Notes: a model not told the origin generated them from the sequence alone. DNA of 17,724 nt from JANMQK01 sp031370485 (GCA_031370485.1 JANMQK010000032.1:1-17724); one strand, 5' to 3'. Positions 6,570 through 14,858 are shown, counted from the stretch's first letter. A program made the numbers and translations.

Positions 6570-6598
6570 TTGACACTCCTCCGATCGGCCGATATATT
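6570..6598 (+). promoter_or_regulatory. Strong predicted sigma70-type promoter for the LysM transglycosylase gene
   Basis: A perfect TTGACA (6570-6575) and TATATT (6593-6598, five of six consensus bases) are exactly 17 bp apart. The spacer contains a perfect 10-bp palindrome ATCGGCCGAT (6584-6593) whose last base is the first of the -10 box. A repressor or activator site there is possible but unproven. Transcription would begin near 6605, leaving a leader of about 50 bases. Confidence 0.75.
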
Positions 6599-6636
6599 CA
6601 CCCCGCGCCCGCGTTTCGAGAGGCGCTGTAACCATA

Positions 6637-6664
6637 TTGAATGAGACGAGTTGAATGAGACGAG
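6637..6664 (+). repeat. Perfect 14-bp tandem duplication across the transglycosylase start codon
   Basis: TTGAATGAGACGAG occurs twice in a row (6637-6650 and 6651-6664). Each copy holds an ATG (6641 and 6655). Because 14 is not a multiple of three, the first ATG reads only five codons (MRRVE) and stops at a TGA (6656-6658) that overlaps the second, genuine ATG. Confidence 0.85.
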
Positions 6665-8865
6665 AAACGCAGGTACACCGGCCTTTTGATCGCAGGGCGC
6701 GCAGGGTGGCAGGTCTACTGGCCGCCGCCGCAGCCCTGAGCCTTTCCTGCGCCGGCACGGGCCGGCAGCCGCTCGACACGAACCCCGAAACCCCGCGAAG
6801 CGATGGAAAGGCACAGGCCTCCCCCGGGACGAAGCACGAAGCGGATTCCGGCCGGCCGGAGATCTTGGCGGTTGGTGCGTCCGGAGGGCTCACGCCCTCC
6901 GCCTCCCGCGAGACGACCCCCGACCGCACCCGCAGGGAAGATCCGCCCGACCGTATCGTCCAGGTGCGCGAACAGATGGAGGAGGCCTACCAGGAGGGGC
7001 TCGAGGACTACCAGTCGGGGCGATTCGACGAAGCCAAGGACCATTTCGACCAGGCCGTCGATACCGTCCTCGGGAGCGGCCTCGACCTGTCGGGGCAGCC
7101 TGCCCTGAAGAAGGCTTTCGACGAGATGGTGCGGAACATCGCCGACATGGACGCCGACCTCTACAGCCGGGAAAGCGATGCGCAGGGAAAGGACAGCGGC
7201 TCGCCGCTCGACGAGCTCAAGGACATCACCACCTACCTGTCGCCCGAAGAGGCCGAGCGCGAGCGCCAGAAGATCCAGCGGCTGGCCGGGCAGGTCTCCT
7301 ACGACGTGCCGATCGTGCTTAACCCGGCCGTGCTGTCCATGGTCGAGGCCTTCCAGACGCGGATCCGCAAGGAATTCGAGGCCGGGCTGAAGCGCTCGGG
7401 CGCCTACCTGCCGTTCATCAAGAAGATCTTCCGCGAGGCGGGCCTGCCGGAGGACCTTGCGTACATGGCGCACCAGGAGTCGGCGTTCAAGAACAACGCC
7501 TACTCGAGGGCCCGCGCCAAGGGCATGTGGCAGTTCATGTCGTTCACGGGACGCAAGTACGGCCTCAGGCGGGACACCTGGGTCGACGAGCGCAGCGATT
7601 TCGAGAAGGCGACCCGATCGGCGGTAGCGTACCTCAAGGACCTCTACGAGCGGTACGGTGACTGGCACCTCGCGATGGCCGCCTACAATGCCGGCGAGGG
7701 CAAGATCGACCGGGCCATCCGGCACTCGGGGAAGAAGGACTACTGGCACCTGACCAGAACCCGGACCATCCGGAGCGAGACCAAGTACTACGTTCCCGCG
7801 ATCCTCGCGTCGATCCTGATCGACAAGTCTCCTCAGGACTACGGCTTCGACGTCGACATCGACTCCCCGCTCAAGTGGGAGACGATCGAGCTGGACAAGC
7901 CGACCGACCTCCAGGTGATCGCGGAAGGAACGGGCGTCTCGCTCGAGGAGATCCGGGCGCTGAATCCCGAGCTGAGGGGGCTCATCACGCCCCCGAACGT
8001 CCAGACCTACACGGCGAGGATCCCGAAAGGGACCCGGGACGACCTTGTGACCAGGCTGGAGTCGGTGCCCGAGGACAAGCGGGCGACCTGGACCGTCCAT
8101 GAGACGAGGCCGGGGGAGACCTTCTCCACGATCGCGCACAGGTACAAGGTTTCCGTGCGCGCCCTGCTGGAGGCCAACCCCCGCTACGCCGGCACCCGCC
8201 TGCGTCGAGACACCGCGCTGAACGTCCCGCTCTCCGGGGCGACTCCCGGAATCGTCACCGCGAGCGCCCGCGAGGACCGGCCGACCTACGAGGCGGGCGA
8301 GCGCATCGTCCACCGGGTGCGCCGGGGCGAGAACCTGCAGGCCATCTCGGGTAAGTACCGCACGACCGTCGCTAACCTGAAGCGCTGGAACAACCTCAAC
8401 GGTTCCATCATCCGGTCGGGACAGAGGGTCGTGGTCTACTACGGCGAGAAGGGGGACGGGCCGCAGCCCGACTTCGAGCCGGACAAGACCCCGGTCTCGG
8501 TCGCCGACGGCAGGCTCTCGTACAAGGTCCAGCGGGGAGACACGCTGAACTCCGTCGCCCGCAAGTTCAGCGCCGCGCTGGAGGACCTGTGCCGCTGGAA
8601 CAACCTGACGACCGGGAGCGTGATCCGCCCCGGGGATCGCATCATGGTCGGTGACGCGCCGCCCGCGGACGGCATGCAGCGCGGCGGGGCGCTAAGGGAC
8701 TCGGTCCGGCAGAAGAGGATCAAGCACCGCGTGCGCCGCGGCGAGACCCTGACTCGAATCGCGCAGCGCTACGAAGTGAGCGTGAACCAGGTGATTACCT
8801 GGAACAGTCTCGACGATTCATCGACCATCCATCCCGGACAGATCCTGACGATCGTATCCCGGTAG
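6655..8865 (+). CDS. MltD-like membrane-bound lytic murein transglycosylase with four LysM repeats
   Basis: A 736-residue exported enzyme that cleaves the MurNAc-GlcNAc bond of peptidoglycan, forming 1,6-anhydro ends. Residues 1-31 form a signal peptide with arginines and an Ala/Leu core. It ends at Cys32 (ALSLSC), an imperfect lipobox, so lipid anchoring is likely but not certain. A Pro/Ser-rich linker follows, then a TPR-like helical part (about 103-140, AYQEGLEDYQSGRFDEAKDHF). The SLT catalytic domain is about 245-395, with Glu275 in HQESAF, GMWQFM and AMAAYNAGEGKID. LysM domains lie at about 482-527, 552-596, 622-666 and 691-734. The start at 6655 has only a poor ribosome site and lies in a tandem repeat. 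It resembles MltD but is longer, with an added N-terminal helical part. Confidence 0.93.
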   Translation: MRRETQVHRPFDRRARRVAGLLAAAAALSLSCAGTGRQPLDTNPETPRSDGKAQASPGTKHEADSGRPEILAVGASGGLTPSASRETTPDRTRREDPPDRIVQVREQMEEAYQEGLEDYQSGRFDEAKDHFDQAVDTVLGSGLDLSGQPALKKAFDEMVRNIADMDADLYSRESDAQGKDSGSPLDELKDITTYLSPEEAERERQKIQRLAGQVSYDVPIVLNPAVLSMVEAFQTRIRKEFEAGLKRSGAYLPFIKKIFREAGLPEDLAYMAHQESAFKNNAYSRARAKGMWQFMSFTGRKYGLRRDTWVDERSDFEKATRSAVAYLKDLYERYGDWHLAMAAYNAGEGKIDRAIRHSGKKDYWHLTRTRTIRSETKYYVPAILASILIDKSPQDYGFDVDIDSPLKWETIELDKPTDLQVIAEGTGVSLEEIRALNPELRGLITPPNVQTYTARIPKGTRDDLVTRLESVPEDKRATWTVHETRPGETFSTIAHRYKVSVRALLEANPRYAGTRLRRDTALNVPLSGATPGIVTASAREDRPTYEAGERIVHRVRRGENLQAISGKYRTTVANLKRWNNLNGSIIRSGQRVVVYYGEKGDGPQPDFEPDKTPVSVADGRLSYKVQRGDTLNSVARKFSAALEDLCRWNNLTTGSVIRPGDRIMVGDAPPADGMQRGGALRDSVRQKRIKHRVRRGETLTRIAQRYEVSVNQVITWNSLDDSSTIHPGQILTIVSR

Positions 8866-8950
8866 CCGCGAGGCGGCTCCCGCCGGTTTCCGCCGTCCCC
8901 GCAGGACTCCGCTGGCACCGTAAAGGGGGCTCTGCTACCATCGGACTCCC

Positions 8951-10036
8951 ATGCTTCGGCCACCGCCCCGTGCGCTTCGCCTCGCCCTTTCCGGCTGCCT
9001 CCTGGCGTGGGCCGCGGGCTGCTCCGGAGGCTCTCCCGAGGGGCCGGCCCCCGAGGCGCGGCCCGAGTCGCTGCAGACGATCCTGACCCACGCCGAGAGC
9101 GCCTACCGCGACGGCGATTACGTCGAAGCCCAGGGCGCCTTCGAGCAGGCGCTGAAGATCGGACCGGATGACCCCCGTTCCGTCGCGGCCCTCGGGACCT
9201 GCTATCTCAAGAACCGCCAGATCCGGAAGGCCCAGGAAATGCTCGAGGCGCACCTCGCCCGGCTTCCCGGGAACACGGCCGCCCGCCTGGTCCTGGCGCG
9301 CGTGCTGATTCGCCAGGGCGAGCTGGTCCCGGCGGCGGCGTCGTTGCGCACCGCGCTGGCGGCCGACCCCGACAACCTCCTCGCCAACTACAACCTGGGG
9401 TTCATCGCCTACCGGCTGCGCGGCTACGAGGAGGCGCTGCAGCGCCTCAACAGGACCATCGAGCTGCGGCCCGATCACCCTGAGGCCCATTACACCCTGG
9501 GTCTCACTTACCTCGCGCTGGGGAGAAACGACGAGGCCATCAAGGCGCTCGAAAAGGCGGTGGCGATCGACCCGCGGCACGTGGGGGCCAGGTTCAACCT
9601 GGCGAACGCCTACGCCCGGGCGGGACGGACGCGCGACGCCGCCGAGCAGCAGAAAGCCTTCGCGGATCTCAGCGGGCGGAGCAAGGCGGCCGCCGAGAAG
9701 GAGGCGCAGATCAAGACGCGCAGCGTCAAGGCGGTGCAGTTCCTCCTGGAGCTGAAGTACCCCGAGGCCCTGGGGGAGTACCAGGCCCTGGCGGCCCAGT
9801 ACCCCGATCACGCCCCGCTCTACAACGAGGTCGGCCGGCTGCAGATGCGGCTGGGGCAGCGGCAGGAGGCGCTCGCGTCGCTGCGCAAGGCGGTCGAGCT
9901 CGACCCCAGACTCAGCGAACCTCACTACCTTCTCGCGAGCCTGTACCGGGAGATGGGGGACGGGACGTCCGCGGACCGTGAGCTCGCCATCTTCGCCACT
10001 CTCGAGACGATCCCCGAAGGGAAGTCGGGCTACTGA
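8951..10036 (+). CDS. TPR-repeat lipoprotein
   Basis: A 361-residue protein. The N-terminus (MLRPPPRALRLALSG, then a hydrophobic core) ends in WAAGC with Cys24, a plausible lipobox although position -3 is Ala. About seven or more tetratricopeptide repeats follow, at roughly 43-72, 77-106, 111-140, 145-174, 179-208, 213-242 and 290-319. They show typical forms such as ANYNLGFIAYRLRGYEEALQRLNRTIELRPDHPEAHYTLG. A charged helical insert lies at about 243-260. TPRs hold other proteins, so it is probably a periplasmic scaffold. Its stop codon shares one base with the start of the ASPIC/UnbV gene, so the partner is likely that product. There is no Shine-Dalgarno. TACCAT at 8936-8941 lies 9 bases before ATG, so a leaderless transcript is possible. 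Confidence 0.87.
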   Translation: MLRPPPRALRLALSGCLLAWAAGCSGGSPEGPAPEARPESLQTILTHAESAYRDGDYVEAQGAFEQALKIGPDDPRSVAALGTCYLKNRQIRKAQEMLEAHLARLPGNTAARLVLARVLIRQGELVPAAASLRTALAADPDNLLANYNLGFIAYRLRGYEEALQRLNRTIELRPDHPEAHYTLGLTYLALGRNDEAIKALEKAVAIDPRHVGARFNLANAYARAGRTRDAAEQQKAFADLSGRSKAAAEKEAQIKTRSVKAVQFLLELKYPEALGEYQALAAQYPDHAPLYNEVGRLQMRLGQRQEALASLRKAVELDPRLSEPHYLLASLYREMGDGTSADRELAIFATLETIPEGKSGY

Positions 10037-11841
10037 TGGGGCGGAGGGGAGGGCCCGGACGGTCCACGGCCGCGCTGCTCGGCGGGGCGGCTCTTGTCGC
10101 CGCCGTGCTCGCGGGCGCCGGTCTCTCGGGAGGCCCCGGCGCTCGCGCCGCAGCCGGGGGACCGCCCGCCGCCGGGGTGCGCTTCACCGACGTCACGGCG
10201 GAGGCCGGCATCGACTTCCGGCACAGCCATGGGGGAACGGGGCGCAAGTACTACCTCGAGACCGTGCCCCCCGGGGCCTGCTGGCTCGATTTTGACGGCG
10301 ACGGCTGGCAGGACCTCGACCTCGTCCAGAGCGGGCCCCGGCCGGGTGCCCCGCGACCGCCGGTCCAATGGAGCGCGCGGCACTACCGCAACCAGGGGAA
10401 CGGCACCTTCACCGACGTGACCGCGAAGGCCGGAGTCGGGAACGCGGCCGGCTACGGGAACGGCTGCGCGGCGGGGGACTACGACAACGATGGCGACGAG
10501 GACCTGTACGTGACGAATTTCGGACCGTCCGTCCTGTACCGCAACAATGGGGACGGGACATTCACCGACGTCACCGCGTCGGCCGGCGTTGTGAACGGCC
10601 TGTACGCGGCCAGCGCCGCGTGGGCCGACTACGACAACGACGGCCGGCTCGACCTGTTCGTCGCCAACTACGTGGACTTCACGATGGACGACCAGAAATA
10701 CTGCGGCGACATCCGTGTAAAGCGCCGATCCTACTGCCACCCCGACGCCTATGGCGGGCTCCCGGACGCCCTGTACCACAACGAGGGGGGCGGCCGGTTC
10801 AAGGAGGTCTCCAGGGCCGCCGGCATTTGGGACCCGAACGGCAAGGGGCTGGGGGCGGTCTGGTTCGACTTCGATGCGGACGGGGACGTGGATCTCTACG
10901 TCGCGAATGACGCGACCCCCAACACCCTCTACCGCAACGACGGCAACGGAAGGTTCACCGACCTGACGTTCGTTTCAGGCACCTGCTGCAACGAGGACGG
11001 GAAACCGGAGTCCGGCATGGGGGTGGATGCCGGGGACGCCGACGGCGACGGCTGGGTTGATCTGTTCGTCACCAACCTGAGTAACGAGACCAACGAGCTC
11101 TATCACAACATGGGCGGCAAGGGGCTCTTCACCGTGGACACCTTTCCCGCGGGCCTGGGTGAGATCAGCCTCCTGATGACCGGGTGGGGAACCGATCTGT
11201 TCGACTATGACAACGACGGCGATCTCGACATCGTCGTGACCAACGGGCACCCGATGGACGACATCGGGGAGGTCAGCGACATTCTCACCTACGCCCAGCG
11301 CCCGTTCCTGTTCGAGAACCAGGGAAGCGGGACCTTCCGCGAGATCGGCCGGGAGATGGGGGGCTATTTCGCCGGGAGTCACGTCGGGCGGGGCCTGGCC
11401 ACCGCGGACTACGACAACGACGGCGACCGCGACATCGTGTTCGCCCCCAGCAACGACCGGACGACCCTCCTGCGCAACGACGGCGGAAGCGTGGCGGGAC
11501 ACTGGGTCACACTGCGCCTGGTCGGCGTGACGTCGAACCGCGACGCGATCGGGGCCCGTGTCGTGATCACGGCGGGCGGGAAGCGCCAGGTCGGAGAGGT
11601 GCGCAGCTCCAGCTCCTACCTGTCCCAGAACGACATGCGGCTGCACTTCGGGCTGGGTCAGGCCGAGCGGGTGGACAGCATCGAAATCCGCTGGCCGCGC
11701 AAGACCCGGTCGATCGAGAAAATCGGACCCGAGCCGGCCGATCGGTTCCTCACCGTCCGCGAGGGGGAAGGAGTCGTCGCCCGCTCGGTGGCCGGCGCCC
11801 CCGACAAGCCCCCGGCCCCGCCCCCGCCGGCGCGACGCTAG
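10036..11841 (+). CDS. CRTAC1-like FG-GAP/VCBS repeat protein with C-terminal ASPIC/UnbV domain
   Basis: A 601-residue exported protein. An Arg-rich start and long Ala/Gly/Leu core (residues 10-38) form a signal sequence. The body repeats calcium-binding-type loops of the DxDxDG kind at about 85, 148, 198, 278, 334, 390 and 458, for example DYDNDGDEDLYV and DFDADGDVDLYV. Each is followed by a strand and often LYRNNGDGTFTDVT-like repeats. Seven loops fit a seven-bladed integrin-like beta-propeller. Residues about 505-575 (IGARVVITAGGKRQVGEVRSSSSY, later LHFGLGQ and IEIRWP) match the ASPIC/UnbV domain. Six cysteines (82, 144, 223, 234, 317, 318) could form disulfides. It probably acts outside the inner membrane in binding or adhesion; no enzyme activity is established. 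ATG overlaps the TPR stop as TGATG. Confidence 0.9.
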   Translation: MGRRGGPGRSTAALLGGAALVAAVLAGAGLSGGPGARAAAGGPPAAGVRFTDVTAEAGIDFRHSHGGTGRKYYLETVPPGACWLDFDGDGWQDLDLVQSGPRPGAPRPPVQWSARHYRNQGNGTFTDVTAKAGVGNAAGYGNGCAAGDYDNDGDEDLYVTNFGPSVLYRNNGDGTFTDVTASAGVVNGLYAASAAWADYDNDGRLDLFVANYVDFTMDDQKYCGDIRVKRRSYCHPDAYGGLPDALYHNEGGGRFKEVSRAAGIWDPNGKGLGAVWFDFDADGDVDLYVANDATPNTLYRNDGNGRFTDLTFVSGTCCNEDGKPESGMGVDAGDADGDGWVDLFVTNLSNETNELYHNMGGKGLFTVDTFPAGLGEISLLMTGWGTDLFDYDNDGDLDIVVTNGHPMDDIGEVSDILTYAQRPFLFENQGSGTFREIGREMGGYFAGSHVGRGLATADYDNDGDRDIVFAPSNDRTTLLRNDGGSVAGHWVTLRLVGVTSNRDAIGARVVITAGGKRQVGEVRSSSSYLSQNDMRLHFGLGQAERVDSIEIRWPRKTRSIEKIGPEPADRFLTVREGEGVVARSVAGAPDKPPAPPPPARR

Positions 11842-12617
11842 GTCAGCGCCGCCACCGAGTCGAGCACGAAATCGGGCCGGGCGGCGTCCCCCGGCAACCC
11901 CTTCCCGAGAGCGTTCCCCGTGCGCACCAGGGCCGTGCGGCAGCCGGCGGCCGCCCCTCCCGCGACGTCGGCCGCGGGGTCGTCTCCGACGACGAGCACG
12001 TCGGCCGCCCGCAACCCGAGGTCGGCGAGGGCCAGGCGGAAAAAATCGATCGACGGCTTGCCCATCAGGAGCGCGCGGCCGCCGGTCGCATACTCGAGGG
12101 CGGCCACATAGGCGCCCACGTCCAGCACCCACCCCGCCTCCCCCGCGTGCCAGGATCCGCCCCGGTGCAGGGCCAGGAGCCCGGCGCCCCGGCGCAGGCA
12201 GCGGAACGCCGCGTTCATCCGCTCGTAGGTGAATCCCGGGCCGAGGTCCCCGACGACGACCCAGGCGGGATCCTCCTCGTCCGGTTCGACACCGGAGAGA
12301 TCGGCCGCCGCGTCCTCGGTGACCAGGAGCGCCGCCCGTGTCCTCCCGGAGTCGAGGATGTGACGGCGGGCCAGGACGGCGGGGGTCAGGATCTCGCCGG
12401 CTTCGACCCGGAACCCTGCCGCTTTGAGCACGACGGCGATGGCATTACAGCTCCGGCGGCTGGTGTTGGTGGCGAGGCGGAAGGGGAGCCCCTCGCCTCG
12501 CAGTCGATCGAGGGCGGCGGCGGCGCCCGGGATCGCGCGGTCGCCGTCGAGGAGGGTGCCGTCGATGTCGAGGATGACCCCGCGGATTCCCTTGAGAACA
12601 CCGCCTTTCGCCTTCAT
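11838..12617 (-). CDS. HAD-IIA (NagD-like) phosphatase
   Basis: A 259-residue cytoplasmic hydrolase. Motif I is DIDGTLL (Asp17, Asp19), motif II Thr50 in ATNTSRRS, motif III Lys187 in GKPS, and motif IV GDDPAADVAGG (Asp212, Asp213). The large cap between motifs II and III is of the C2 type, as in NagD, HDHD2 and LHPP-like proteins. The substrate is unknown. ATG 12617 is chosen because it overlaps the upstream transporter ATPase stop as ATGA and has GGGAG nearby; an in-frame extension to 12659 would reach back into that gene. It is the last gene of the six-gene run. Its TAG stop shares the bases CTAG with the stop of the ASPIC/UnbV gene on the other strand. Confidence 0.9.
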   Translation of the reverse strand: MKAKGGVLKGIRGVILDIDGTLLDGDRAIPGAAAALDRLRGEGLPFRLATNTSRRSCNAIAVVLKAAGFRVEAGEILTPAVLARRHILDSGRTRAALLVTEDAAADLSGVEPDEEDPAWVVVGDLGPGFTYERMNAAFRCLRRGAGLLALHRGGSWHAGEAGWVLDVGAYVAALEYATGGRALLMGKPSIDFFRLALADLGLRAADVLVVGDDPAADVAGGAAAGCRTALVRTGNALGKGLPGDAARPDFVLDSVAALT

Positions 12618-13360
12618 GCGAGGATCTCCCTGACGAAACGGCGGGTGCGCTCCATGCACGGTGTGTCGAGAACCTGCGTGGCCGTCCCCGCCTCGATGAT
12701 GCGCCCCTCGTCGAGGAACAGCACCCGGTCCGCGGCGCGGCGTGCAAACCCGATCTCGTGCGTCACCGTCAGGAGCGTGATGCCGTCGCGGCGAAGGTCC
12801 TCGAGCGCCGCCAAAACCTCGCTTTTGAGCTCGGGGTCGAGAGCGCTCGTGATCTCGTCGCAGAGAAGCGCCCCGGGAGACATGGCGAGTGCCCTGGCGA
12901 TCGCCACCCGCTGTTTCTGCCCCCCCGAGAGCTGGCGGGGATGGAGGTCGGCGTGCTCCGCCAGGCCGACCCGCTCGAGAAGGTGGCGTCCCTCCTCCAG
13001 GGCGGCCCCGCGGGACCGGCGCAGGACCCGCATCGGCGCTTCCGCCACGTTCTCCAGGGCCGTCAGGTGGGGAAAGAGCTGGAAGTCCTGGAAGATCATC
13101 CCGACCATGCGGCGTATCTGGAATGCGGCTTCGGCGTTGGCGTTTTTCATGGGGCCCGGCAGCAACCGGTGAGGTCCGACCATCACTGTCCCTTCATCGA
13201 AGCCGGTCAGCCCGTTGATGCATCTGAGGAGAGTTGATTTCCCCCCGCCGCTCGGCCCGATGAGGGCCACGGTTTCTCCCGGCTCGACGGCGATATCGAT
13301 CCCGTCCAGCACCTTGCGCTCTCCAAACCTCTTGCGCAGCCCCTGGAGGACGATCCGCAT
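12614..13360 (-). CDS. Polar amino-acid ABC transporter, ATP-binding subunit (GlnQ-like)
   Basis: A 248-residue cytoplasmic ATPase that powers uptake through the fused permease upstream. Walker A is GPSGGGKST (35-43). The Q-loop is Gln91 in FQDFQLFPHLT, the signature LSGGQKQR starts at 144, Walker B ends with Asp168-Glu169 (LLCDE), and the H-loop is His201. The family pattern (RLLPGP, then GMIFQDFQLFPHLTALENV) is that of the polar amino-acid import class. The start is ATG 13360, which shares a base with the permease stop (TGATG). The frame is open further upstream, but that stretch lies inside the permease gene. It is followed by the HAD-IIA gene with an ATGA overlap. Confidence 0.95.
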   Translation of the reverse strand: MRIVLQGLRKRFGERKVLDGIDIAVEPGETVALIGPSGGGKSTLLRCINGLTGFDEGTVMVGPHRLLPGPMKNANAEAAFQIRRMVGMIFQDFQLFPHLTALENVAEAPMRVLRRSRGAALEEGRHLLERVGLAEHADLHPRQLSGGQKQRVAIARALAMSPGALLCDEITSALDPELKSEVLAALEDLRRDGITLLTVTHEIGFARRAADRVLFLDEGRIIEAGTATQVLDTPCMERTRRFVREILA

Positions 13361-14850
13361 CAGGCCCCCCGCCCCCAGCGGATCTCGAGGCGCCGCGACA
13401 GCGCTCCGAGAGGCACCGACATCATGAGGTAGAGCGCCGCGGTGAGGAGGCCGATCTCGAGGTACTTCAGGCTCGATTTCGAGAGGATCTCGTATTCCTT
13501 GGTCAGCTCCACGACCGCGATCAGGCTGACGATGCTGGTGTCCTTGAACAGCGCGACGAAGTCGTTGGTCATCGGGGGCAGGATGGTGCGGATGGCCTGC
13601 GGCAGGATGATCCGCCGGAAGGTCACGGCGCCGGTCATGCCGAGGGACGCGGCCGCCTCCCACTGGCCCGCCGGGATGCTGCTGATGCCGGCGCGGTAGA
13701 TCTCGGCTTCATAAGCGCCGTAGTTCAGCCCCAGCCCCAGGATCGCGGCCTGCATCGGCCCGAGTCGCAGGATGGCAAGCCAGGGAGCGCCTCCCGCGAG
13801 ATCGGCGAGGCCGTAGTAGAGGAAGTAGAGAATGAGAAGGACCGGGATGCCGCGGAAGAATTCCACGTAGCCGACCGCCAGCCAGCGCAGGGGCGCCGTG
13901 CCGTACAGGCGCATCAGGGCGATTGGCAGCCCGATGAGCACGGCCAAAGCCATGCTCGCCAGGGAGAGCGTGACGGTTACGCCGGCGCCGCGCAGGAGCA
14001 TCGGCCCGTAATGAAGCGGGGTCCACTTGAGGCGCGACTCGGCCAGGACGTCGTCGGACGAGGCGGAGAGAAGCGTTTCCTGGTCGTCGTTCCAGAGGTG
14101 CCACTTCTCGTAGATGCGGCGAAGCGTGCCGTCGCGCAGGAGCGTGTCGAGCGCCGCGTCGGTGCGCGCGGCGAGGGGGGCGTTGTCCGGACGGAACGCG
14201 ATCGCGTAGTAGCCGCGATCGAAGGGAGGCCCGGCGAACGCGAGCGCCGGGTTGGGACGCGCGTAGGCGTCGGCGATCGGGAGGTCCAGCAGGACCGCGT
14301 CCAGCCGCCCGAGGCCCAGGTCCTGGTACGGCTCGACGACACCGTCGTAGATCCTCGTGAGGACCCCTTCGCGGCGCAGGAGCCGCTCGGCCGCGGTGTC
14401 CTCGAGGGTGCCGACGAGACACCCCGCATCCCGGCACGCCTGCAGGTCGTGGAAGCGGGTCTCGTTCGAGCGCGTGACGAGCTGCAGGCGGAAGACGTAG
14501 TACGGGCGGCTGAACCGCACCCTGTCCCTGCGGTCCGGCGTGACCTCGATGCCGTTCATGGCGAAATCGAAGTCGCCCCGCTGGAGGCCCGGGATCAGGC
14601 TCTTGAAGTCGTACTGGCGGAACAGGACGGGGCGGCCGAGCGCTTCGGCCAGGGCCGCGGCGAGATCGACCTCAAACCCGATGTTGCGCCCGGGGTCGTC
14701 CGGGTCCTTGAAGATGTAGGGGGCGCCCCCCTCGGCGTCGGACGCCCAGAGAATCGGCGGCCCTGCGTCCGAGGCGGCGGCGCCCGTCGACAGCGCCGCC
14801 GCCAGGACGAAGGCTGCGGCCGCGGAACCGGGCGACATCGAGGCGGACAC
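13360..14850 (-). CDS. Fused solute-binding protein and permease of a polar amino-acid ABC importer (GlnH-GlnP type)
   Basis: A 496-residue protein with two domains usually made as separate chains. Residues 1-27 form a signal-like segment. Residues about 32-256 are a family 3 solute-binding domain (NIGFEVDLAAALAEALGRPV, later FDFAMNGIEVTPDRRDRVRFSRPYY). Residues about 285-490 are the permease, with several membrane helices and the EAA loop around 395-419 (GQWEAAASLGMTGAVTFRRI). The binding domain is thus tethered to the periplasmic side of its own channel. Tethered forms are known in GlnPQ-like systems, so the architecture is rare but not new. The solute is probably a polar amino acid. The start is GTG 14850, with ATG 14838 as an alternative; neither has a clear Shine-Dalgarno. 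It lies 8 bp after the MacB-type permease gene. Confidence 0.94.
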   Translation of the reverse strand: MSASMSPGSAAAAFVLAAALSTGAAASDAGPPILWASDAEGGAPYIFKDPDDPGRNIGFEVDLAAALAEALGRPVLFRQYDFKSLIPGLQRGDFDFAMNGIEVTPDRRDRVRFSRPYYVFRLQLVTRSNETRFHDLQACRDAGCLVGTLEDTAAERLLRREGVLTRIYDGVVEPYQDLGLGRLDAVLLDLPIADAYARPNPALAFAGPPFDRGYYAIAFRPDNAPLAARTDAALDTLLRDGTLRRIYEKWHLWNDDQETLLSASSDDVLAESRLKWTPLHYGPMLLRGAGVTVTLSLASMALAVLIGLPIALMRLYGTAPLRWLAVGYVEFFRGIPVLLILYFLYYGLADLAGGAPWLAILRLGPMQAAILGLGLNYGAYEAEIYRAGISSIPAGQWEAAASLGMTGAVTFRRIILPQAIRTILPPMTNDFVALFKDTSIVSLIAVVELTKEYEILSKSSLKYLEIGLLTAALYLMMSVPLGALSRRLEIRWGRGA

Positions 14851-14858
14851 GGAATCGT

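Noticed and set aside
6562..6576. CTGT-N7-ACAC overlapping the transglycosylase -35 box as a LexA site
   Set aside because: It is imperfect and has the wrong spacing, and the bases are explained by the TTGACA element.
5474..6631. A 385-codon open frame on the + strand antisense to recA
   Set aside because: The opposite strand has clear RecA motifs throughout, and the + strand product has no recognisable fold.
6715..8313. A 532-codon open frame on the - strand
   Set aside because: It lies opposite the SLT/LysM transglycosylase, whose motifs are unmistakable. It is a shadow of high GC.
13361..13663. An extended start for the amino-acid transporter ATPase
   Set aside because: The extension lies inside the permease gene and gives an Arg/Pro/His-rich peptide. 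The ABC fold begins at MRIVLQGL (13360).
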